64,000 nucleotides of DNA from Mycolicibacillus trivialis. Its GTDB lineage: Bacteria; Actinomycetota; Actinomycetes; Mycobacteriales; Mycobacteriaceae. Below, piece by piece: positions 57,396 through 64,000 of this stretch (within the stretch, counting starts at the first letter, position 1; each line of letters begins with the position of its first letter). Location: the NCBI RefSeq assembly GCF_002102395.1, contig NZ_LQPZ01000029.1:57821-121820 (forward strand). The letters are read 5' to 3'. The notes beneath the pieces are model-generated. The model worked only from the letters and a program-made list of their open reading frames with translations. It was not told the origin of the DNA and did no database searches. The translations under genes were made by a program, and so were the position numbers.

Positions 57396-58195
57396 CCGAA
57401 GAAGACGCAGGTCGTTCAGCGTTTTCGTGGCGAATCAGCTCGTTGTTGAGTGTCAACTGTTGTTCTCGGTGGGCCACTGTGTTGACGACGGTCGAAAAGT
57501 AGACCAGGAACGACGGGGTGGTTTCTAGGGCTTGTCGCAACACTTCTCTAGATTCTGGAGGGTTTGTTGGCATCATCGCGTTGGGTGAAGAAGGATCGAG
57601 GCGTCGTCCGGCCTAGATGTTAACCACCGTCAACCGCGGCATTCCCCGACGTGCCGTCGAGCACACGCAACTGGGGGCCGATTGGGACGAACGCTGCTTG
57701 AGTGAGTTCGAACGCCGAGACGTCGATCGGAGCCGACACTGGGCGCCTGGCTGAAGTGACAGGAGCGGCTACAAGCAGCTTGGCGCACTCTGTAGCGATG
57801 CCGGCGGTGAGCCCCGGGCGGGCGACGACGTCCCAAACGGGGGGCTTGGCTAGGGTGGGAAAGGGGGTAGCCGCAGACTTCAGCGAAGATTCAGGTAATG
57901 GTGGCGAGCCCGTTGCATGCTCAAAGGTGCGGTGCGCACAGCGATGCAGTCAGATAGGTCGGAGCGAGCGCAGCGATAGCCTCATATGGATGAAAAACTC
58001 CAGCGTACACGCGTTACTGGCGCCGAAATGGACTGCAACCCGGCTGGCGGGTCCCCTGAACCTTGGTCAACACCTAGAAAAAACTGAGAGGAATCTTCGT
58101 GTTTCGATGATTATAAGTTAACACGGCGCTAAGGTATGCGGTACCTCTCACCGGCGGGGAGGCATCAAGGAAGCACTAGTAAAGGACAACGCCCA
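57396..58195. other. 800-bp gap with a degraded reading frame
   Basis: No convincing gene is seen. On the minus strand, 57949 to 57623 is open for 109 codons with protein-like composition (AKPPVWDVVARPGLTAGIAT..., ending VPIGPQLRVLDGT and a TAA at 57622-57620). It lacks a start codon before its middle and I do not recognise it, so a gene remnant is possible. A short minus-strand frame near 57470-57576 (MMPTNPPESREVLRQALETT) runs into tRNA-Phe and is not trusted. AAAGGA at 58181-58186 serves the next gene. Confidence 0.5.
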
Positions 58196-59380
58196 ATGCA
58201 GCAAGCGCTTCGCCCCTATGCCACCACCGGGATTGCCGTCGTCGGAGCCACTGCGCTGATCGCGGCACCGTTGGCACCTCGAGTTGCTGCGCTGCCGTCC
58301 GTTGAAATGCCGGCGATCGAGTTGACAGCCGGCCTCGGCGACGTAAGTGACCTCCTCGGCGGCCTGGGCTTTGGGTTGTTAAATGCGGGCTCGTTCGGTG
58401 ACCCCACCAACCCGATCGAGGTATATCCAGCGCTGTTGACCAACTCGTTTGAGAATGTGATGAAGATCGGCGGAACCTGGTTGGACCGTCCGTTCCCCAT
58501 CGCGCAAGCTGTCGCTGCAAACCAGATTCACTACCTCACTGAAGCGTTCGAGCATCCGGAATCGATCCTTGGCGTGCCGGGCGCGATGTTCAGCAATGCG
58601 CAAAGCGTCTTTGGTGACCTCACTACGATTGCGCCGAAGCTGACCATCGATAGTCCATTGCTGGACAACGTCGGAGCGCTGGTAGCTGCCATCAAAACGA
58701 TCCTCGGTATTAATATCTTCAATCCGGAAGCCTGGGCTGCGTTATCGGATGCACTTCAGAATTTTCAGGGGTCGGATGTGCTTGATGTTTTCGTTAAGCT
58801 GCCTCCTGCGATGGTGATGGGGTTAGCAAGTATTGGCCCGTTGGTCAACGCGATGGCAGCGTTCGACGTCAGCAGCGACGCGTTCGGGGACGCTTTGAAT
58901 GCTGGTGATCTCAGTGGCTTCTTGACTGCGTTCGGTACGCTTATCGCCGCGCCTGGCTTCGTTGGTGATGGCATGCTCAACGGCCAGTGGGGCCTGGACT
59001 TGCTCGGTCACGACTTGCCACTGCTTAACGGCTTGCTGGTACCGCAAACATCGTTCGATTTTTCCGTCGGTGACCTCTCAATTATCGGTCTAGGCAACAT
59101 TCTGAATCTGGAAGTTGGTCCGTTCAGTGGCCTCGCGGATGGCTTCGTGAATTATCTGCCAGCCGTTGTCGCGGACGCCCTGGGTGGACATAGTTTGTTC
59201 GGAGCCGACAACGTTTTGGGCGAGTTGCCGCTGCTGGGAAGTCTTTTTGACGTTGGCAACTTCGCCGATCTTAGTGAGATCTTGAGCGGCCTCGGCGTCG
59301 CTGGCCTTGGCGCTGGGCTGCCCTTGGAGTTGCTGAACGGTTTTGACCCCATGATGCTGCTCGGTTTACTGCCTTTCTAG
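58196..59380 (+). CDS. Secreted GjpA-like protein, copy 2
   Basis: A 394-residue paralogue of the protein at 54725. Signal MQQALRPYATTGIAVVGATALIAAPLAP, then VEMPAIELTAGLGDVSDLLG; the shared segment RPFPIAQAVAANQIHYLTEAF matches the form of copy 1. The C-terminus ends LGLLPF, close to the LGF/LML hydrophobic ends of the other copies. ATG 58196 has AAAGGA ten bases ahead; the in-frame ATG 58136 would place a polar extension before the signal. The codon choice includes many A/T-ending codons, unlike the core genes. Confidence 0.7.
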   Translation: MQQALRPYATTGIAVVGATALIAAPLAPRVAALPSVEMPAIELTAGLGDVSDLLGGLGFGLLNAGSFGDPTNPIEVYPALLTNSFENVMKIGGTWLDRPFPIAQAVAANQIHYLTEAFEHPESILGVPGAMFSNAQSVFGDLTTIAPKLTIDSPLLDNVGALVAAIKTILGINIFNPEAWAALSDALQNFQGSDVLDVFVKLPPAMVMGLASIGPLVNAMAAFDVSSDAFGDALNAGDLSGFLTAFGTLIAAPGFVGDGMLNGQWGLDLLGHDLPLLNGLLVPQTSFDFSVGDLSIIGLGNILNLEVGPFSGLADGFVNYLPAVVADALGGHSLFGADNVLGELPLLGSLFDVGNFADLSEILSGLGVAGLGAGLPLELLNGFDPMMLLGLLPF

Positions 59381-59849
59381 TCCGACCGCTCGGGTTGGCG
59401 TTGCTACGCCCACGCTTAGGGGACCCCATAGCCTAAGGGTGGCTGAGTTCGGACGCATAGGCTTGTGGGTCCGCGAGTACGTCACGGTGGTCGATCCTGC
59501 ACCAGAGGGCCTCTTGAACCGAGCCTTGGTCGCTCAACACCGACGCACGACCGCGACGCGGACGGCATCTGGTGCATCGTTGGAGAACTCCTAGCCGACC
59601 TGCCACCTCTCGTCATGTCGTAGCGATTTAACTGGCGGAAAACTGAGAACATCCAGTATGGCTGCGGGCTGCGGATGGACTCGTAGATCATTTGTACCCC
59701 AACTGATCTGTCGACCTCGCCCTTAATCGCGCCCCCTGCGACGTGTTATCCGTCATCGAACAGGTCTCTTGCGGTTCAGGCAACGTTAAGCTAATTTCAC
59801 CCCAGAGTGACAAACGTCACCGGTCGTGCCTTGAGGTAGGGGGAATTAG
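59381..59849. other. 469-bp gap without a recognisable gene
   Basis: The gap separates copies 2 and 3 of the GjpA-like family. A short minus-strand frame (59482-59691, 69 codons) has no recognisable features. The last 100 bases are relatively A/T-rich and carry a candidate ribosome-binding site (GAGGTAGGGGG, 59832-59842) for the next gene. A promoter is probably here but I cannot place it firmly. Confidence 0.5.
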
Positions 59850-61346
59850 GTGCAGCAAACATCAGTCAGGCGATGGGCCACCGTCGGCGTGGCGTTGGCG
59901 GGAGCCGGAATGACCGCGGTTACCCCGGTTGCCGCCGCGCAACCGCTACTGGATGTCGAAGCGCGCGGGGTTCACCTCACCGCGGTGTTTGACGACCTGA
60001 TCAATCCGTATTCCGACCTCGCGACCAACACCTGGGGCAACGTGGAAGCGATCGTGACGGAGCGGTTCACGAATCCGGCGCCATTCCTGAGCCAAGTTCT
60101 CGACAACCATGCTGGCTTCGGCACGGGGATCGCGGCGGCGGTGCAAGCCGGCGATATCGACGCTCTTTTCGAAGCAGTGGACCTCGCTCCGCGGACGATC
60201 GCACAGAATTTCCTCAATATTGCTCGCGCTCTAACGGACACATCGGTGTCGCTCGATCTCAACAACCTGATCGGTGAGATCAAGTCGCCGCCTCTTCTTG
60301 AGCTGCTTGGCATGTTCTTCGGTGGCGATCCCACGATCAATCTCATCCCGATGTTGCAGGGCCTCGCCGATGATGCAATCGGTAGCTGGGGCATTCAGGC
60401 TGGCATGCCGACGGCATTAGCTATCGACGCGATCGGGGCTCCGTACCACGGGATTAAGGCGTTGATGGAGAACGGCGCCGCTTTCAGTGATGCAGTCGAT
60501 GCCCAAAACTGGCAGGCTGCAGCCACCACCCTGCTGACCTCGCCGGCCACGACCACCGACGCGTTTCTCAATGGCCAGGGCATCAGCATCTTCGATGTTC
60601 TCGGCTTCCTCGGGTTGGACGCTGGACAACTAGATTCGCTACCGACGATCGACTTACCGGCCGTCAATGGCATCCCATTCCCGAACCCTAACTACAACCT
60701 GTTGACGGATCCGTTATCTCATGCGCTCCTGACAGCCCGCGGGGACCTCGGATCGATCGGCGTGAAGTCGATCGATGCAAACTTTCCGCTCAACGGGTTG
60801 CTCGCACCGATGCAGAACCCCTATATCGGTGCCACCTTGAGCTACACGGGCGGGACTGTTACCTTCGATGAGATCGCCCCTGTCGTCGTTCCGAAGGTTT
60901 GTGTTCCCCTCTTCGGATGTACGGGCGGATACACGATTCCGGGCCTCAGTCCCGAGCCGATGAACTTTCTCGGCGGTGATATCAACCTTGCACCCGAGTA
61001 CACCGGCACTAAATTTGGCGGCCTCGTGCCTGCCTTGGTGAACTGGGCTCCGCAGGAGTTGGCGAAAGAGATCAACGGCACGATTCCCGGGCCGTGGAGC
61101 GACATCATGACCGAGTTTGGAGAGTTGCCCGAACATGTGTGGAACAACTTCCAGTTGACGTGGCTGCTGGGCGAGCAGGGTTGGCTCGGAATGTTGACCT
61201 CGGCTCTCGGGCTGGACTCGCTGGGCTTGGATTTCCCCGCCCTGGGCAGCTTGTTGGACGTGGGTAGCCTCGGCGGCCTGCTCGATCCGGCGGTACTGGG
61301 GATCGATCTGGTTCCCAACTTGGCCGGCGCACTGCTGGGATTCTGA
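59850..61346 (+). CDS. Secreted GjpA-like protein, copy 3
   Basis: A 498-residue member of the same family and the longest here. Signal QQTSVRRWATVGVALAGAGMTAVTPVAAAQP is followed by LDVEARGVHLTAVFDDLINP. It differs by an extra region around residues 330-365 with two Cys (KVCVPLFGCTGGY), likely a disulfide loop. The C-terminal part is Leu/Gly-rich (SLLDVGSLGGLLDPAVLGID) like its paralogues. A GTG start with GGTAGGGGG ahead. A porin or cell-envelope role is inferred only from family annotation. Confidence 0.72.
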   Translation: MQQTSVRRWATVGVALAGAGMTAVTPVAAAQPLLDVEARGVHLTAVFDDLINPYSDLATNTWGNVEAIVTERFTNPAPFLSQVLDNHAGFGTGIAAAVQAGDIDALFEAVDLAPRTIAQNFLNIARALTDTSVSLDLNNLIGEIKSPPLLELLGMFFGGDPTINLIPMLQGLADDAIGSWGIQAGMPTALAIDAIGAPYHGIKALMENGAAFSDAVDAQNWQAAATTLLTSPATTTDAFLNGQGISIFDVLGFLGLDAGQLDSLPTIDLPAVNGIPFPNPNYNLLTDPLSHALLTARGDLGSIGVKSIDANFPLNGLLAPMQNPYIGATLSYTGGTVTFDEIAPVVVPKVCVPLFGCTGGYTIPGLSPEPMNFLGGDINLAPEYTGTKFGGLVPALVNWAPQELAKEINGTIPGPWSDIMTEFGELPEHVWNNFQLTWLLGEQGWLGMLTSALGLDSLGLDFPALGSLLDVGSLGGLLDPAVLGIDLVPNLAGALLGF

Positions 61347-61518
61347 GTCTGACGCCGGCGGGGGCGCTCCGGCTTTTGGGCAGCCCCCGCCGTAACCAAG
61401 CTCGGCGCAGACCGGCCCGGCGACCTATCGCGCGCCGATAGGTCGGCGAGTTCACCTCTCGTTCCGCAAATTCGCAGTTCAGCAATAGTCTCCGGCGCTT
61501 GCGTCACTCCTCGCTCGA

Positions 61519-61524
61519 TATGGT
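61519..61524 (+). promoter_or_regulatory. -10 element TATGGT for the arginase-family gene
   Basis: TATGGT lies 6 bases before ATG 61531, again at leaderless spacing. Confidence 0.45.
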
Positions 61525-61530
61525 GCGGTC

Positions 61531-62334
61531 ATGAGGATCCATGCTGTGCCCCAGTTTCAAGGAGCGATGACCCCGCGCGCACCTGAGATGCCGGACGGTT
61601 GCCGGGCGTTGGCCGAACTCGCCGGACGCGTCCTCCAGGTTCCGGTGACCATGGTCGAGCAGTCCACCGCGACCTCACCACGCGAAGACGGGGTTTCCAA
61701 CCGGGCGATCCTCACCGGACCGAACCTGTCCGCCCAGCGCGCGGCAATCGCCGGCATCGAGGAGCCGATCCTGACGATCGGCGGCGACTGCGGCGTCGAG
61801 TTCGAGCCGATCCGGGTGCTACGTGAACGCTTCGGTGCCGGGCTGGGTGTCGCCTGGTTCGATGCCCACCCGGACTTGAAGACCCCGCAGACCGCCCATG
61901 ACGGCGCGTATCACGCGATGGTACTGGCCGGCTTGCTCGGCGAGAGTGATCCGGCATTGACCGCCGCTCAGCCGGTCGACCGCGACAAGGTCGCGCTGAT
62001 CGGCGCGCGGGGCGCGATCCCGGCGGAGAAGGAGATGATCGCTCGCGGCATGGGCACCGAGACCGACGATCCGGCCGCGGTGCTGGCCGACGCCACGCAC
62101 GTCTATGTGCACGTCGACGTCGACGTGCTCGATCCGAGTCAGTTCCCGGGCCACAACATGCCCGAATCCGACGGGCTGACCATCGACCGCCTAGTCGAGA
62201 TGCTGGGATCCTTGCGTGGACTGAACGTCGTCGGTGCCGGCATCACCGAATGCGTCGGCACCGCCGTCGAGGTCGAGGTGCTCACCCCGGTGATCACTGC
62301 GCTCGGCGCACTGTTGCGCCGGCAGACGGACTGA
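61531..62334 (+). CDS. Arginase/agmatinase-family protein
   Basis: A 267-residue ureohydrolase-fold protein. Manganese ligands are present in WFDAHPDLK (near residue 109) and VHVDVDVLDP (near 194). The first ligand motif, GGDH in true arginases, is GGDC here (residues 88-91), a change seen in some actinobacterial relatives and likely to alter metal binding. The substrate may be a guanidino compound other than arginine. No signal peptide. It stands alone between the GjpA-like cluster and a kinase. Confidence 0.83.
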   Translation: MRIHAVPQFQGAMTPRAPEMPDGCRALAELAGRVLQVPVTMVEQSTATSPREDGVSNRAILTGPNLSAQRAAIAGIEEPILTIGGDCGVEFEPIRVLRERFGAGLGVAWFDAHPDLKTPQTAHDGAYHAMVLAGLLGESDPALTAAQPVDRDKVALIGARGAIPAEKEMIARGMGTETDDPAAVLADATHVYVHVDVDVLDPSQFPGHNMPESDGLTIDRLVEMLGSLRGLNVVGAGITECVGTAVEVEVLTPVITALGALLRRQTD

Positions 62335-62549
62335 CTCCCCGCACCTCGGAGCTAAGTTTCGGACGCGGCGAGGTGCTGCGCCTCGCGACCGTGACCTGGC
62401 CGACGTCGAACCCGACGACAGAATCGCCGTTACGCCGACTTGCCGCCTACCAGCGAAGTTAAGGCTACGTAGACGTTCCGTCACATCAACGGATTTCGGT
62501 GACCGCCCACCGGCTTTGCTCAAAACGGGCAGTGAGCAGGCTACATCGT

Positions 62550-64000
62550 CTACGGCGTCGCGGCATCAGCAGCGGACGCTCGGCATTCAGCTTGGTCGGC
62601 GCCGGAGTTGGTGACCACCACGACAGCGGAGACGCGGATCAGACAGTACTGCTCAAAAGATCCGCGGACTGCGACGTACAAGTCGTCGGCATTCCCAGCT
62701 GTCGTCTGCATCGACAGCGCGTAGCGGCCGTAGAGCTGCGAGAGAGGCAAGGTGTATTGCTGCCATTCGCCTGGTGCGTAAGCGACTTCGACATGAGGCG
62801 TTTCCGCCTCGACCCTGAAGTTGACGTTTACGGATGCTGGGACGGGCGGGGGTGCTGGGGATTCTGGAGCCGGTGCCGAGGTGACGGTAGCAGTGACGAT
62901 GGAATCGGGTGTGGGTATAGCAGCTGGGCTAGTCGTTGGGAGGGCCGTCGAGTGTGCTGGGCTCGTCGTCGTAGCTGAGACAGGAGCCGTAGTAGCCGGG
63001 CTCGGCGCCGGGGCAGCGGCCGTATCCGAACGGTCGCGCGTCAGCGCGAAGTTGCCGAGGCCCGCAGCCACTAGTCCCAGGATCGCAACCACCGATACCA
63101 GGGTCGAGCGGTTCCGCGGTCGTTCTCGACCACTCGACACCGCGGGATGATCGCGGTGTCGATTTGACGGCAGCAGTGTCGCTGCGCCCGATGCCACTGC
63201 GTCGCGATCGGGCGCGATCGCTGAGGAAGACGCAAGGACAGTCGGAGTAATAGTCACAGCTCCGCGGGTGTCGCCAACCGAAGCGCGGAGGGCTGCAACA
63301 AAATCTGCGCACGTCTGATACCGATCGTCGCGGTCCTTAGCCAGTGCTCGCGAGAAGACGACATCCAGTTCGGGCGGCAGGTGCGGGACAACGGTGCTGA
63401 TCGCCGGAACCGGCTTGCTCAGGTGCGCGGCCATCGTCGCGGCCATCGAAGAACCGAGGAACGGGGGCTCGCCGGTGAGCAGATGGAACGCGGTACAGGC
63501 CAACGAGTAGATGTCGGCTCGGTTGTCGGCGGGCAGACCTTCGATGGCTTCAGGGCTGAGGTAGAGCAGAGTGCCGATCGTCGTCCCGGTTGCTGTGAGT
63601 GTCGAGGACTCGCCAGCAGCCTTGGCGATGCCGAAATCAGCCAGCTTCACCGACTCGATCACCGGAGGCGCAGCGGTGGTGTCGAGACCGACAAGGATGT
63701 TGGCCGGTTTCACGTCTCGGTGAGTGATCCGGTGCTTGCGCCACGCATAGTCTAGGGCGGCTCCGGCGCCGCCGATCAGGGCTAACATCTGCTCGGGATC
63801 AAGGGGGCCGGCACCAGCGAGCAAGCCAGCGCCGTCGGTTCCGGCCACGTACTCCATGCTGATCCACAGCCTGCCCTCGAACTCGCCCCGGTCATAGAGC
63901 GTGACAATGTTCGGGTGGCTTAGCCTCGATCCGTGGACTGTCCTCGCTGATGTGTTGAGGTATGGCTTTCGTGACTGTTCCGGGCTGGAGGCATGGGGTA
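62550..64000 (-). CDS. Receptor Ser/Thr protein kinase, N-terminus beyond the window
   Basis: The frame is open from 62550 to the right edge (483 codons). HRDVKPANIL and LADFGIAK give catalytic Asp residues, and SPEAIEG and DIYSLACT complete the C-lobe. The segment before HPNIVTLYDRGEF lacks the usual alpha-C Glu, and the ATP-binding lobe is outside. One helix follows the kinase (RSTLVSVVAILGLVAAGLGNFAL), then a Thr/Pro/Ala-rich stalk and a C-terminal domain of about 95 residues with two Cys that I do not recognise. It is of the PknF/PknM kind in layout, not assigned. Confidence 0.8.
   Translation of the reverse strand, partial: PHASSPEQSRKPYLNTSARTVHGSRLSHPNIVTLYDRGEFEGRLWISMEYVAGTDGAGLLAGAGPLDPEQMLALIGGAGAALDYAWRKHRITHRDVKPANILVGLDTTAAPPVIESVKLADFGIAKAAGESSTLTATGTTIGTLLYLSPEAIEGLPADNRADIYSLACTAFHLLTGEPPFLGSSMAATMAAHLSKPVPAISTVVPHLPPELDVVFSRALAKDRDDRYQTCADFVAALRASVGDTRGAVTITPTVLASSSAIAPDRDAVASGAATLLPSNRHRDHPAVSSGRERPRNRSTLVSVVAILGLVAAGLGNFALTRDRSDTAAAPAPSPATTAPVSATTTSPAHSTALPTTSPAAIPTPDSIVTATVTSAPAPESPAPPPVPASVNVNFRVEAETPHVEVAYAPGEWQQYTLPLSQLYGRYALSMQTTAGNADDLYVAVRGSFEQYCLIRVSAVVVVTNSGADQAECRASAADAATP

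Noticed and set aside
57283..57576. A 97-codon minus-strand gene
   Set aside because: Its second half is the complement of tRNA-Phe; only about 60 codons would be independent and no family is recognisable.
59482..59691. Small minus-strand gene between GjpA-like copies
   Set aside because: It has 69 codons, no ribosome-binding site, no signal or motif, and unusual composition for this genome.

Overview
The window is high-GC actinobacterial DNA and almost certainly comes from the family Mycobacteriaceae (Mycobacterium or Mycolicibacterium in the broad sense). It carries mycothiol synthase, the polycysteine leader ahead of cysA2, the encapsulin/DyP pair, CYP126, LmeA, GlnR, DesA1 and a PknD-type kinase. 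From about 1 to 54,000 the gene order follows the Rv0773c-Rv0830 stretch of M. tuberculosis as I remember it. No database search was run; family names come from recognised motifs and remembered homologues.

Layout. 1-14,125: ggt (cut by the left edge), a Tat-exported esterase with a divergent TetR, purB, cyp126, a TDT-type channel, purC, an unsplit ptrB, a GPx, a DUF2254 membrane protein, a DUF2334 deacetylase-like protein and an FAD dehydrogenase. Three intergenic gaps here (9.4, 12.2 and 14.2 kb) hold short tandem repeats and dispersed palindromes. 14,382-27,629: an MBL hydrolase, purS-purQ, encapsulin with its DyP peroxidase cargo, aminopeptidase pepC, purL, a membrane-enzyme trio, purF and purM. 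27,641-33,854: a DUF3073 protein, YgfZ and PabC (divergent), then a sulfur operon on the minus strand: polycysteine leader, DUF4395, cysA2, sseC, a 32-residue membrane peptide missing from normal ORF calls, and a nitrobindin. thiX and lmeA lie upstream of it. 34,023-46,762: glnR, mshD and an enlarged phosphate-uptake locus with two pstSCA sets, a third pstS, a sensor kinase, a single pstB and phoU. 46,789-53,928: an LCP ligase, dus, desA1, a TetR/DUF2236 divergent pair and a SAM methyltransferase.

54,200-62,000 is a variable zone with lower G+C. A 39-bp copy of the 3' half of tRNA-Lys (54,211) and the intact tRNA-Lys (56,909-56,981) bracket a 2.7-kb remnant. It holds a tyrosine-integrase fragment, a frameshifted phage-type small gene, a secreted GjpA-like protein and a DUF732-type protein. 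This looks like a decayed integrative element. A Glu-Asp-Phe tRNA cluster, two more GjpA-like secreted proteins, an arginase-family enzyme and a second Ser/Thr kinase (cut by the right edge) follow.

How it works together. Seven purine-biosynthesis genes (purB, C, S, Q, L, F, M) are scattered over 27 kb, and several share a TANNNT box 6-8 bases before the start codon, the layout of leaderless mycobacterial mRNAs. Phosphate uptake (Pst/PhoU), nitrogen control (GlnR), sulfur handling (CysA2 group) and oxidative defence (GPx, DyP nanocompartment, mycothiol) are each represented by compact clusters.
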